From assembly GCA_027924585.1 (NCBI GenBank), contig BSBM01000140.1, forward strand, positions 7,746,001 to 7,810,000: a stretch of DNA of 64,000 nt, read 5' to 3'. Positions 1-10,511 of this stretch are shown piece after piece (positions within the stretch are counted from its first letter, which is position 1; every line of letters starts with the position of its first letter). The DNA is from Larix kaempferi. Its lineage: Eukaryota > Streptophyta > Pinopsida > Pinales > Pinaceae. A program made the position numbers and the translations under genes. Under the pieces are notes generated by a model, which worked only from the letters and a program-made list of their open reading frames with translations, was not told the DNA's origin and searched no databases.

Positions 1-61
1 GGACGTAGTTTGGGTAGTTAGGATGAATCATTATTACCCTATCTATTTAGATTTTATTTTT

Positions 62-395
62 GTAAATGAGTATATAATTTATGGATGTAACTTGGGTGGT
101 TGGGAGGAATGATTGTTACCCTTCCCACCCATGTTCAATTCTTGTAAGCGACATGATATTCTTGTTGAATTCAAATCAAAGACAAATCAATGAAAATTGT
201 ATATTGTTACTATTCATATCGAAGACAAGTATAAATCAATGAAAATTGTATATTGTTACTATTCATATCGAAGACAAGTATAAATCAATGAAAATTGTAT
301 ATTCTCTATTATTCAAATCAATGGAAATTGTATATTGTCTATTATTCAAATCAATGAAAATTGTATATTGCCTATTATTCAAAGACAAATCAAAA
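62..395. repeat. Terminal repeat block, left copy, with minisatellite
   Basis: A pyrimidine-rich landmark (gttacccttcccacccatg, near 112-132) is followed by three to five copies of a roughly 46-55 bp unit built on tcaatgaaaattgtatattg, running from about 180 to 395. The same landmark plus related units occurs in reverse orientation at 63130-63640. This is therefore a dispersed repeat family present twice in the window, inverted. A weaker copy of the landmark segment lies at 1-50. No coding potential is seen. Class unknown. Confidence 0.7.
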
Positions 396-532
396 TAGCT
401 TGAGGAAAAAGTGACAACAAATTTGACGCTAAATAGTCCAGAAGGTCACTTAGATACCAAACCCATTAAGGAGGAGGTGAATAACATATTATCATTAGAA
501 AATGAGCATAAAAAAGATAATTGAACCTCATG

Positions 533-923
533 ATTTTTGGTTTAAAAGAAGAAGAAGAAGGGAACAAGTTATTCGTAGTCAAGGAAGAACTACATAACAT
601 GTTACAAATCGAAACAACTTGTCTCATAGAAGCAAAGCGATTCAGGAAAACTAATTGAAAATAAAAATAGACTAACCAGGGTTAAGATCCACTCTAAGGA
701 CCATAAAATTGGGATACATAGTAAAAATACATGTCTAAAGGGATCAGGAATATTCATAAATGAAGACCTCATCACAGAAGACCAAGTCGAACTAAGAAAA
801 GAAGTTCAAAAGGTTAAAGAAGCTAGGAAACAGGGAAAATGGGAAATCATTAGAAATAGAAAAGCAGTCATTCTGGATCGAAATTGTCATGAACCTCAAA
901 AATCCATAATAATTTTTTTTTAA
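533..923 (+). pseudogene. LINE-like ORF1 C-terminal fragment (degenerate)
   Basis: Two overlapping frames give a charged, lysine-rich protein. The first (533 to about 655) contains IIFGLKEEEEE-like text. The second (681 to about 923) contains KGSGIFINEDLITEDQ followed by an Arg/Lys-rich helix and GKWEIIRNRKAVI. A hydrophobic IIFGL-type strand, then an IFINEDL motif and a basic helix ending GKW, is typical of the RNA-binding ORF1 region of LINE-type elements; this is family knowledge recalled, not searched. A frameshift near 655-680 separates the two parts, so the fragment is dead. No reverse transcriptase is adjacent. It could instead be another repeat-derived ORF. Confidence 0.4.
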
Positions 924-1733
924 TATACATACAACGATATAAAAACATTGTTATGTTTCTACCATGTAATAATTACTACGGCATAAATTGTCGTTACTTT
1001 GCATAGTCCCTTACACAAAATTTAAAATTGTTTTTCGTCAGGTTGCACCTACTATGGATGTTTACAAGGTTAGCGACAAGTTACCGACATACTTGAAGGT
1101 GATGTTTTTGTCTCCCTTTCTACGTCTATCTTGCTATAAATTTACTAAAGGCTTTCTTAGCCCTAAGGCTAAGTCTTGGCCTTCAACTCTCGCCTTAACT
1201 AATAGGTATTATTATTTTATATGTAAAAGGAAATAAATGGGAGACCATGGGTATAGTCTTGATCAAATAATTTTATGTAATAAGGTTTATTAGAGGAATC
1301 AAGGCTTAACCTTGGTCCCTAAGCACAAGGCTTACATATGACAAGGTTGAAAGTTTCGATTAAAATTTTAAACATTTAACTATGGGCTTTACACCATAGC
1401 CATGCATTGTTTTGAAATCCATACAAATAAAGTTATGTTAATTATTTGGCCATGAGTTAATTAGTTGATAGTTGTAATGTGGTTGATTTGCGAATTAAGA
1501 GCCGCCCTAGCTATGAGTTGAAAGCTAAACCTTTAAGGCTCACTCAAGAATAATCTTGAATGTCCACATGTGCAGTAATATTACAAGCGTTTTGATAGGG
1601 TTTAATGTATTGGTGTTTTTGTCCAAACCCTTCAGTTTTTTGGCTATTCGGTCTGTATACGATGGGAGTTGAGGCCTTGCTCTATTAATGGTGATTTTAT
1701 GAGTTTTATTATGTAAAAACTTTCCCGAGGTTA
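924..1733. other. AT-rich stretch, no gene seen
   Basis: No reading frame with recognisable composition, no repeat of note and no RNA gene. Short open frames here look like chance. Confidence 0.5.
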
Positions 1734-1988
1734 ATGGCATTCTACCTGGTTTCTTTCCAAGGTGTAAGAGAGGTCTTCACTATTCTAATGGCCTCCAAGC
1801 AAAAGCTTGTTTGTTACTATGACTTGGACACAGTCACCTATCAATCTCAAGATGCCTTTAACCAGGTGAGGAAAGAAAGAAAATAACTTAGCGTTTTACT
1901 CTCTTTAAACCATGTTTTCTTCGTTAAACTTTCAATCATCGAGACTAACATTTGAAAACCTCCTTGTAGGCAGAGAAGGGATAAGGGA
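1734..1988 (+). pseudogene. Candidate host exons interrupted by element A
   Basis: From an ATG at 1734 a 44-codon frame runs to a consensus donor (CAG|GTGAGG, exon end 1865). It has ordinary composition, including KLVCYYDLDTVTYQSQD. A short intron with a polypyrimidine end leads to CAG at 1971-1973, and five codons (1974-1988) then run into the target duplication of element A. Removing A and D and one copy of each duplication gives a continuous open 20-codon exon, made of 1974-1988, 23131-23155 and 29982-30001, which ends at a strong donor. Product not recognised. The exon model is inference from splice signals and frame, and the real start may lie upstream. Confidence 0.35.
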
Positions 1989-3544
1989 TGTTGGCTTAAA
2001 TAACTGTTCTAGAGGTTTCCAATGTAGACCCAGTTTCTTCGCGGTTCAAGGAACCAACAAAACCACTTTTCACTGGCCCTTTTGGCAACAATCTGTGAAC
2101 AGACTGAGGTCTCACCTGAGGAGAAGTAATTGGGAGGTTGTGGAATCAGGTTTCCACAACCAGGTGATGAGTGCTTAAACAGATCTGGCAAATAGCGCAC
2201 TACGAGACTCGCGTTGCGGACTGTGAACTGCATGAAGTTCACCTTCTTCACAGTTAATACTACTACAAGCTAGGATGCTTGAACAACTCGCACATCCAAG
2301 GACTGCGCAGTTCAGACTTAACCAGCAAGAGAACACAACTGACAATTGTGCTTCCCCTCTGGACTTAACCAATTTCAATGATTTTACTTAATTTCTTCCA
2401 TCCATTCATCAATTGCCTTAGGTTATTTATCTTATGACTTATGCAATATGACAAAACACAATATATTGCACACTTCTGGTTCTGAGCTCAAGGTAGTCGC
2501 ACTGCCCGAACTATACCTACTTAAGTGATTATCCAACTGACTTATGCATTGACAGACTTAGAAATACTCGTGCATCTAACATTCATCCACACATGCGATA
2601 CTTAACATATTATCCCCTTCTTCATTCTTTATGGTGAATACATATAAAAGTAGAACACATAAACTGATAAGCAAGATCTCAAGCATTCATTGTAAGCAAA
2701 TAAACAAATGCAAACACAAAAACAATCACACAACACAGAATTTAACGTGGTTCACCCCCAGGATGGGAGCTACGTCCACATGAACTGTTGTTATATTATC
2801 TTAGGAAGGGTACAATAGTTCCAATCTGTGTACTCAGCTGCAGACTCTCTTCTCTCTCAATAGGTCTCTGGGCACATAGCTTGCACAACCTTTACAATAT
2901 TCTCTCAATAGAGATCAATGTTCAACAAAGATTACAATTCCTGCTCAGAAGATTCTACCCTTTCCCTTTACAAAATGTGCCCTTTTATAGATCATGCCCA
3001 TAGGTCATGTCTTCACAATGCATCGGAAAGAACTCTAAGGTTTCCCAAAACTGTCGTTGTTTTCCCCTAATCGGACTATTAGGCTCTTATAGAGACTCCT
3101 CCATTGTGGCCATCCTCTATGCGTGATCACGTTGCTATTAACCCCCCTACCGTGTGCACGCCGATAGGTCACTTTCACCCAGTCATTCCTTCTCTAACGG
3201 CTTCATGCGGTCGGTTCATGTAGTGCTCCCTTGCTTGTGCAACTGGTCACTTTCCTTCTGCATTACTCCTTACCCACCTGCTTGGTAATCATGGAGTATC
3301 TTAACCAAAAATAGACCACCGATGGTCTTACTAGAATATATACCGTTTTCCTTCCAACACTCTGCCTTGCCAGATCTCCATAGATTGGGCTCTTCGCAGC
3401 GCTACTTCTCCACAATGTTGTACTTCACAGCGCTGTATCTTCGCGGCACTGGATTTCCTTCTCTGCCGATGCTGCGCTGCACTCAACTTCACAGCTCCCA
3501 AAACTGTCTTTGCCAAAAATTCCTTACTTCGGTTAGGCCCAATA
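1989..3544 (-). repeat. Element A 3' LTR (about 1.55 kb)
   Basis: The left LTR of A. Its inner 400 bp (about 3140-3544) match the remnant 5' LTR at 22735-23125 closely. Its outer part (2020-2170) aligns in patches with the LTR of element C (9025-9160), sharing agaccc, ggcaac and gaggtctcacc blocks. By alignment with the 5' LTR start TGTTGGGCC, the U3 edge is at about 3544. A TGTTAGGGGCC string at 3545-3555 then belongs to the internal polypurine region; the alternative edge is 3555. Confidence 0.75.
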
Positions 3545-3557
3545 GGCCCCTAACACT

Positions 3558-6458
3558 TACATGTGGCTCGTCCCCGAGCCACTTTCATCTTCTGGTTCCA
3601 AAAGTTCCTCTTCCTCTCGCAGATCTGGCTTAGCAACGAACTCTTGATAGGTTGCACTCAGCTTTGCAACCGTTTCCTTAGTGTCCTACTCAATCTGCCT
3701 GATGGTTTCCAACACATCAAGTGTTATATCATCCTCAACTTGCTCTTGCATTGATTCTTGTCCTTCGTGGAGCTCCCTCAACTTTTCCCCAATCTTCTCT
3801 GTTAGTTCATGGGCTTCCTCTTGCAGGGGCTGCGACTTGTCTCCAACTTCAACCTCCCTGTCTCGCAACACTTGAAGTGTTCTTTTCAATTCTCTAACTT
3901 CTGGATATATTTTTAGTCTATCTCTTGGCTGTAGGGCCTTCACCTCTACATTCAGGTCTTCTAACGCGACCTATTTTTCCTTCACACTGTTCTTGACTTC
4001 CAACAGCTCAAGCTCCTCTTCCAGCGCAGTAAAGGTTCTCGTCACCTCATACAACAAAGTTTGTCACTTAGCCACTTCACTGGCTATACTCTCTACTGTG
4101 GCTTTCACTTCCTTTGCTCTTAGCTTTGCCTAGTTAGGTGGTGTCTTCGACTGATTTTGCGCTTCCAAGGCTGTAATCTTTGCTTGATAACCAGCCTCCA
4201 TGTCTTTCATTCCTATCTTAATATCACTGACTATAGAGCCAATCTTAAGGATAGTATCCACGAGCTCTGGTTGCTCATCGCATTCTGGTATCTCCACTAC
4301 TACCGAAGAGATAGTATGCTCTATTCTCCTTCATCGGTCCTGCTCATCTTGGAGTTCCATGGTTTTCTTTAAACTTGCTTCCTCCAGCTTCTTAAAATTT
4401 TCCTGCAACTGATGATGTTGGGTCAGAGCGACCACACTTCAATCATGGATCTCTTCAAAAACCTGCAAGAACAGATTGTGCAGGCCCTCTAGTAGCAACA
4501 TCACAATGTCGACGTCCACATGCTTGATGTCCTACGCACCCGAAGCTCACTGTTTGCGCGGTAACCTTATGCTTAGTGGGTCAAGTTGGACTATGTGTGA
4601 CTTTGGTGGCAAGGTCAGGGCTAGAGGCGTTTTGTTGGGTTGTGAAGTGTCCCTTGACCTCCCTTCCGATTCTGAGTCTCGTAGCAAGGGAAAGTTGCGC
4701 TGGACTTTCTCAAAACTCTTTTTTAGGCCTTGCAGCGTGGTAAGATTCTTCTCTAAACTTGCTTGGATCACCTCATCCTTTTTATCTTTTACTACCAGCA
4801 GGTCTTCCATCTGTACGGTGACCGTGGATGCGATCATCTCAAAATCGTCATCGTGGAGTTTTGCTTCTGATTGGGTCTTAACAGCTTTCTACTTGTTTTT
4901 CTGGGGCTTCTCCTGCATAGAACTCCTAGGTTCCTTTCTTTTTCCCGACTATGACTCTTCAACAATAGGTGTTGGAATTGGGTTACTCTCTTCGGAGTCA
5001 ATGTCAATCTCCACAGGTCCTTCAACTTTATATTCAGGTATCCATTCCTTCATAATGCCATCGATATCTTCTTCATTAATGTGATAGATCCCTTGGAACT
5101 ATTCTGTGTTCTTCTTCTGTGCCTTTGCTAAAATGTAGATAGAATGCATGTCAGCGAAAAAATTGATGGTGCGAATATATTTAGTTGTTACCTCCTTTGG
5201 TATCCGCGGTGTGCGAATAATGACATCGCACAGCTGCTCGTAGTAGGTGTAGAATACTTCAGCTGACACGCGCTCTCGTTCTTGCGCCAAATTTACCCAA
5301 AGGTTTGCATATCTAGCTCCTCTACAGTCATTGCTGTTAGTAATTAGACCAATATAATATTTTGGGTCCTTCCACCCTACAAATGTAATCAAGACTATCA
5401 ACCAAGTATAGTGGAAGTTGCTTCCATGTGTCTGCGTATCGCTCAATTCTTCTAGAAACTCATTTAACAGGTACTGACACCAGTTAAATCTTCCTCTCAT
5501 CACGGCCTTTGCCCCAAGGAGCACTACACCCGTGGGTACTTCGTTCGGTCTTTCTTTTCGCAGAATCTTCCTTACTATAAGTTTTGTTACAAACCACATA
5601 TCATCATCACCTATGTCATTCGTGACAAAGCCTCTCTTTCCTTTGATGACAGCCTGCATTTTCTTCAACTTCATGATGACCTCATTATCCGTGTTCTTTC
5701 CTTGAAAGAATTGCTTGGGGTCCTCGCCTCGCTTGCTTAACCCCGTGATGTGATGGATCAGGTCGATTTTCAAATCGACGTTCCGATCCAACCATAGATA
5801 GCCTTGGTGAGTGCACGACATAAGAGTGCACACCACCGCATTTAGTTCTGGTATTCTATCGAAGTGCGGGAGCCTCAACAGGTTGCGCAATCCTGATTCG
5901 ACTACTTTGGATAACCAGTTCTGCGTGACCAACACAAAATTTCCTTTAGCGTGCTTCCTCCTGCACATACACTGATTTGGCTGAAATTTCTGGTACTTTG
6001 GTTCAGCTGGGTCCTTCTACATCTGAAGTAGGTCTAAGTCTTCAAACTTACACTCTGTAATTTTCCCCAACAGATTTCCTTCCAGCTTGGCATGCTTTGA
6101 GATAGGTGGAAGTGGAATCTCATACTTCGCATTCTTTAACAGTTTAATGGACAGTGCATCTTCTGTATGCGACGAGATATACTGAGGGGTCAACTTCAAG
6201 GGAATTTCTTTGTCACCCCACAGAACTTCTACCACTGTGGAGCTCATCACCTTTTTCTTCATCTTCACTACCGCTGGTTCTTTTCCCCTTATCTTGCATC
6301 ACTTTAGAGTGTCATGGCGATCTTCAGGAACCCTGACCTTCCTCTGTAATAACCTTCTTGGCGAGAGTTCTCATCAACCCTTCGATCCCTCCGTAGTTAA
6401 ACACCCTCACATCCTCCTTGACGGTAAAATATTGCTCAATAGAGGACTTTTCAAACAT
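3558..6458 (-). pseudogene. Element A extra reading frame between integrase and 3' LTR
   Basis: Unrecognised protein of about 960 codons in the position an env-like gene would occupy. The first part starts at an ATG at 6458 and runs in one frame to about 6290. A frameshift leads to a second frame that continues without further shift from 6268 to the terminal TAA next to the 3' LTR. That frame carries 12 internal stops, eight TAG and four TGA. Visible parts are an acidic/basic N-terminus, a globular core of about 290 codons (5968-5099) with blocks such as DLIHHITGL, RGEDPKQFF and GWKDPKYY, an acidic linker, and a long Glu/Lys/Leu-rich C-terminal half (about 4840-3690) with heptad-like coiled-coil character. 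It ends in SGSGTSHM. No CCHC, protease or transmembrane motif is obvious. Similar cores may be annotated elsewhere as hypothetical plant transposon proteins; I could not check. Confidence 0.6.
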
Positions 6459-6989
6459 TCATTGGATGTTCTTGACAGAGTTACAGGATTATTGATCACT
6501 TACTGGAAACAATTTCAAAGTCTGGCTCGCAAGAAAATTCTAGAGTCTGGGTAATGCCCCCGCGAGTCCAAATACAACAGTATTTATAGGAACAGCGTGG
6601 CTCAGCCGCGCCCCTCAATGGCTAGATAAGCATTAAATGTTATGGTCGTTGGCCAAATATGGCGAAGATCTCGGTCATTTCCTCCATTAACTCCTTCAGA
6701 ATGGTTATTTCTGCATTAAATGCTCAAGCGGTTGTTGACAAAATCACTGTATAACGGCTAATTTTCCGACCGACATTCTAATGGCTAGTTTTTTGTTATG
6801 TTGCATTGAACTACGCAGCGAGTCATCACTACTCTCGGTGCAGTTACTTCGCGTTGCCCGATTTCTTGGTTTTGATCTTTGCCTTTTTTCTGTTCCATTT
6901 GATCTTCGCGATTTCATTTTGAATTTCGCAATGCCGCGGTTCTTCTATTCTTTTTCTCTCTCTTTTTTTTTATCTATGCAGCTTCACTT
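6459..6989. other. Element A spacer between integrase and extra ORF
   Basis: About 530 bp with no coherent frame on either strand. On the - strand it follows the integrase C-terminus and precedes the ATG of the extra reading frame. A splice site or promoter for that frame would be expected here, but I cannot point to one. A CT-rich tract lies at 6948-6975. Confidence 0.5.
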
Positions 6990-7610
6990 CTCGACAAGTG
7001 TTGCACGGTACATGTACCTCTTTCTTCGAACTTCACGGACTGATCAAAACTTTGTACAGACTCTTCCAATCTTTTCCCTTAGTAACATCAAAATAGTATA
7101 TGGGCCAAGCCAATGCATTTTAAACTTTCCAGGAAATTTCATAAACTTTCCATCGTACAGGAGGACTATATGACCTACCCGAAAGGACTTTTTTTTTATA
7201 TGGCGATCATACCATGCTTTTTCTTTCTCTTTATGCACTTGTTGGTGAAATCTTGTGACTAAGCGATCTTCCTCCAACCCAACCAAGTGTAGAAGCATTT
7301 CTTCTAGTGCCTCTCGATCTTCCATGCCTGTAAATGCAGCTATTCTCAAGCTGGGTACAATGTACTCCATAGGAATCACTGCTTCCTATCCATAGCCCAA
7401 CCTAAAAGGTGTATGGCCAATCAAATTCTTGCAAGTAGTCCTATATGCTCATAAGACAGTTGGAATACACAGATCCCAATCATCTGTATTGACATTGCAT
7501 ACCTTAGTGAGCGCATTCTCCAGTACCTTCTTGAATGTTTTAACAGTTCCATTTTCCTGCAGATGATATGGCATACTTCTCTGGTGGTAAATGTGGAACT
7601 CTTTAGTTAG
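6990..7610 (-). pseudogene. Element A integrase, C-terminal half
   Basis: Continues the integrase frame from 21913 after excising copia B. It shows [10 protein letters not shown], then NGTVKTF, then [15 protein letters not shown], the IPMEYIVPSLR segment, and the C-terminal DNA-binding block RVGHIVLLYDGKF...GKFKMHWLGPY typical of plant Ty3/gypsy integrases. The family catalytic Glu in the NG..E motif is Lys here (AAA at about 7540), and there are further disruptions downstream of about 7050. Inactive on sequence grounds. Confidence 0.8.
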
Positions 7611-7615
7611 TGCCT

Positions 7616-8216
7616 TGTTAATTTTTTGATAATTTCATTCCATTATCATTCAGGATCTCTAAGAGAATAACATGTACAACATATCTATAGCATATCAATC
7701 ATAGACACAATAACAAGCACACAAGAGACACAGAGTTTCACCGAGGAAAACCACGAAGGTGAAAATCCCCACAACTTCCTCAGAGATAGAATAAGCCCCA
7801 ATACAACATCAGAAGGAGCAAACCAAATAAGATGTCTCTAGTAGATACTCCTCCTCCTCCACATGTGCGCCACTTTCTCACTTAGTTATGCAAGCTTGAG
7901 AAGTGAGCGAATGAATAGAATGAGAGAGACACACCCTCTATTTATACATTGACTTGACCTACCAATAAATCACTGGGGACGACTTCCTAATGAAGCCTAA
8001 TAACCCAACCACATGACCTAACTAGGGCCGATCCCACACTAGTGGTCTAATAACCCATCAATACAAATGACAACACTTACAATGTAACTTGCAACACTTG
8101 CAAGTACAAATGATGACACTTCCAATCAGAGGAACAAGACATCTCTGTGGGATATACAATAAATTACAAATGTAATATACAAATGAATATCTTACAAAGT
8201 TGCAAATACATCAACA
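7616..8216 (-). repeat. Element B 3' LTR
   Basis: 601 bp, TG...CA on the + strand as displayed. It matches 21313-21907 over its length with scattered substitutions and small indels, such as extra bases in the attccattatcattcagg segment near its start. Confidence 0.9.
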
Positions 8217-8479
8217 CTCCCTCTTAACTACGAAGGTATTATGAGCACAGGTCATCAATACATATTGGCACATGTCATCAATTCTGTAGCTGGATCATCA
8301 TCACTGAATCACGGAGCATCATCATCATCAGTTCTGCTGTACTCGACATCTCGATCATTGGGATATCTCTGAATTCTTCTTGTCATAGGAAGTTCTACAG
8401 AGCCAGCCATTTTTCATGCTGGATGTAGGCCCACCTCCTGTAGGTCTTCATCAACACTGGCCATACTGTGGAATCCTCA

Positions 8480-8997
8480 GGACTGATTATGTGCGTCACA
8501 ATGCCTCGAAGAGTATCCCAAGATCCTTTATGTGCCGAATCATGACCAGAAAGATCTCCCAGGTCAACTTACATGTGACCCCCGCCACAAAACCTTGACA
8601 GAGTATCCCAGGATCCTTTATGTGCTGAAGCACGATCGACAAGATCTCCCAAGGCAATATTACATGTGGTCACCACAAAACCTCGAAAGAGTATTCCAGG
8701 ATCCTTTATGTGCTGAAGCATGACCGGCAAGATCTCCCAGGGAAATATTACATGTGGTCATGGAAAAACCTCGAAAGAGCATCCCAGGACTGATTACAAG
8801 CACATAGCTCAACCTATCGAATCTCCCAGGGCAATATTATATGCCATAGGAAAAAACCTTGAAAGAGTATCCCAGGATCCTTTATGTGTTGCAGCATGAT
8901 TGACAAGATATCCCAGGGCAATATTACATGTCCACCCAGAGAAAAACCTTGAAAGAGTATCCTAGGATCCTTTATGTGCCGAAGCACGACCGACAAG
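8480..8997 (-). repeat. Element B 3' tandem array, part 1 (about 88 bp units)
   Basis: About six copies of a unit of roughly 88 bp with anchors agtatcccaggatcc, gacaagatctcccagg and attacatgtg. It lies between the pol stop and the 3' LTR of B. The same family of units occurs in copia E at 38196-38735 in the opposite orientation. Gypsy C inserted in one unit, at the agatctcccagg anchor. Confidence 0.85.
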
Positions 8998-9002
8998 ATC
9001 TC

Positions 9003-10510
9003 TGTTGGCTACTTTTTGGACAGACCCGGGTTTTAATGAAGCACAGCAACAAAACCCCTTGGCGCACTGGCCCTCTCGGCAACGAGCTGCGCGGCAGCTC
9101 GAGGTCTCACCCGAAGTGGCTATGGGGAGGCTAAGGAATCAGGTTTCCTTAACCTAGGCGATGCGGAGACTGTTCTTTCCTCCTCGACGATTCCTCTAAG
9201 GTGAATGTCTGACCCTTCTTCAGACTCATGAGCGCGGCAGCGCTCAAGCTCCTGCTCAGCAGCTTAGATGCGCGGTACTTCCACTCCTGCGCTAGGACCA
9301 ACGATCCTTTGCGCCGATATTCTATGCGTCGTTTCGCTAGCACGCCCGTCGCAGCAATGGATTCCCTTGTCGCTGCGGCGACAGCGTTCACTTCTTCTTC
9401 TTCGCCACTTAACAATTACAGTTACAAGGAACCTCACGAACTCACTAAACACTTATAAAGATATTGCACGATTCATGTATACATAAGTAATGAACTAAAC
9501 AGGAAGTCATTCAACACCGCATTATGACAAGAAGAAGTATGAAGCTCATCTCCTCGAGGAAAACCACGTCCACGGGAGTGTTATATTAACCAGAAAATGA
9601 TAGACTATACAATATGCTGCGCACACAACTGCAGCCTTAGATCTTTCCAGGAAACTCCACGCACACAGCTGGGAGCCCTTCTCTCGATCTAGTCTCTTCC
9701 TCTTCAGAGATTACAATAGTTCAGACGTCGACTCCGACTGTCTGCAACTCAAGGATTAGCTTCACTGCTAACCAGCTCTAACTCCTGTTTTCTAGCAACA
9801 CGGTAGAAAACAATCAACAAGATCGTAATAGAAGATGATCAACTCGATCAATCCTTCTTACATCTAGTATCTACTATCTTAGCTAGCTCACTCACAGGCT
9901 TAGCTAACTGACTCGCTAATTAACCATCTCACTAACTAGCTAACTAACATCTACCCTTTACAATTATGCATATATATAGGTGGCCATGGCGGTCGCACCT
10001 TTACAAAACTGTGGGCCTTTCCCAGCAGTAATCCCCAAAAACCCTAACCACGCACATGGCTAGGTGTACTGTAGGTGCCGCTTGCAGTCATGTCGCCGCT
10101 TCCTGCAGGCTCCATGATATTCGACGCAGCTTACGTGTATGGGCGCCTTGTCCTTCGCCTTTAATGCTTTGGTCCGTTGCTCCTCCTTGGTCCGAGCAAC
10201 CATAACTTCTGTATTCAGCCTTAATGAGGGTAGTTGAGCCCTCTACTCCATTGTTTCATTCATTGTGGTAGCTGGGATTTCCACTCAGCTACCTTCATTC
10301 TCTTTTGACGTGCGCGCGAGCTCCACGATTTCTGGTCCGTAATCTACGCTGAGATTATCCATCTGGCACCGTACTGCGCACCGTCTGCTTCTGTTCCCAA
10401 AATTGGCGTTTATTCAAAATTTAGCACTTTCTCTTCCATACTTGTGCTTTTTCCTCAAAATTCGCAGCTTTTACCATAGCTGCGGCCTTGGCTCCAACTG
10501 GCCCCTAACA
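9003..10510 (-). repeat. Element C 3' LTR
   Basis: Nearly identical to 14808-16304, including the start tgttggct..ctttttggacag and the AC/CT-rich middle. Its inner edge carries 11 extra bases (ctggcccctaa) before the final ca, absent from the other LTR. These may belong to the internal purine region rather than the LTR, which would place the edge near 10499. A TATA-like tatatataggtgg lies near 9969. Confidence 0.88.
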
Positions 10511-10511
10511 C

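Noticed and set aside
988-1236. 82-codon frame near the left end
   Set aside because: AT-rich, no recognisable composition, no splice or promoter support; looks like chance.
4476-5084. 202-codon open frame on the + strand
   Set aside because: It is antisense to the extra reading frame of element A, whose - strand text is more protein-like and stays in one frame across the neighbouring pieces.
8480-8997. Regularly spaced repeats that could be mistaken for a CRISPR array
   Set aside because: Units are contiguous and diverged with no unique spacers, no cas genes, and lie inside a plant retrotransposon.
9149-9415. 88-codon - strand frame also present at 14954-15220
   Set aside because: Present twice only because it lies inside both LTRs of C; no counterpart in the LTR of A and no recognised domain. 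It could be a leader peptide, but nothing supports that.
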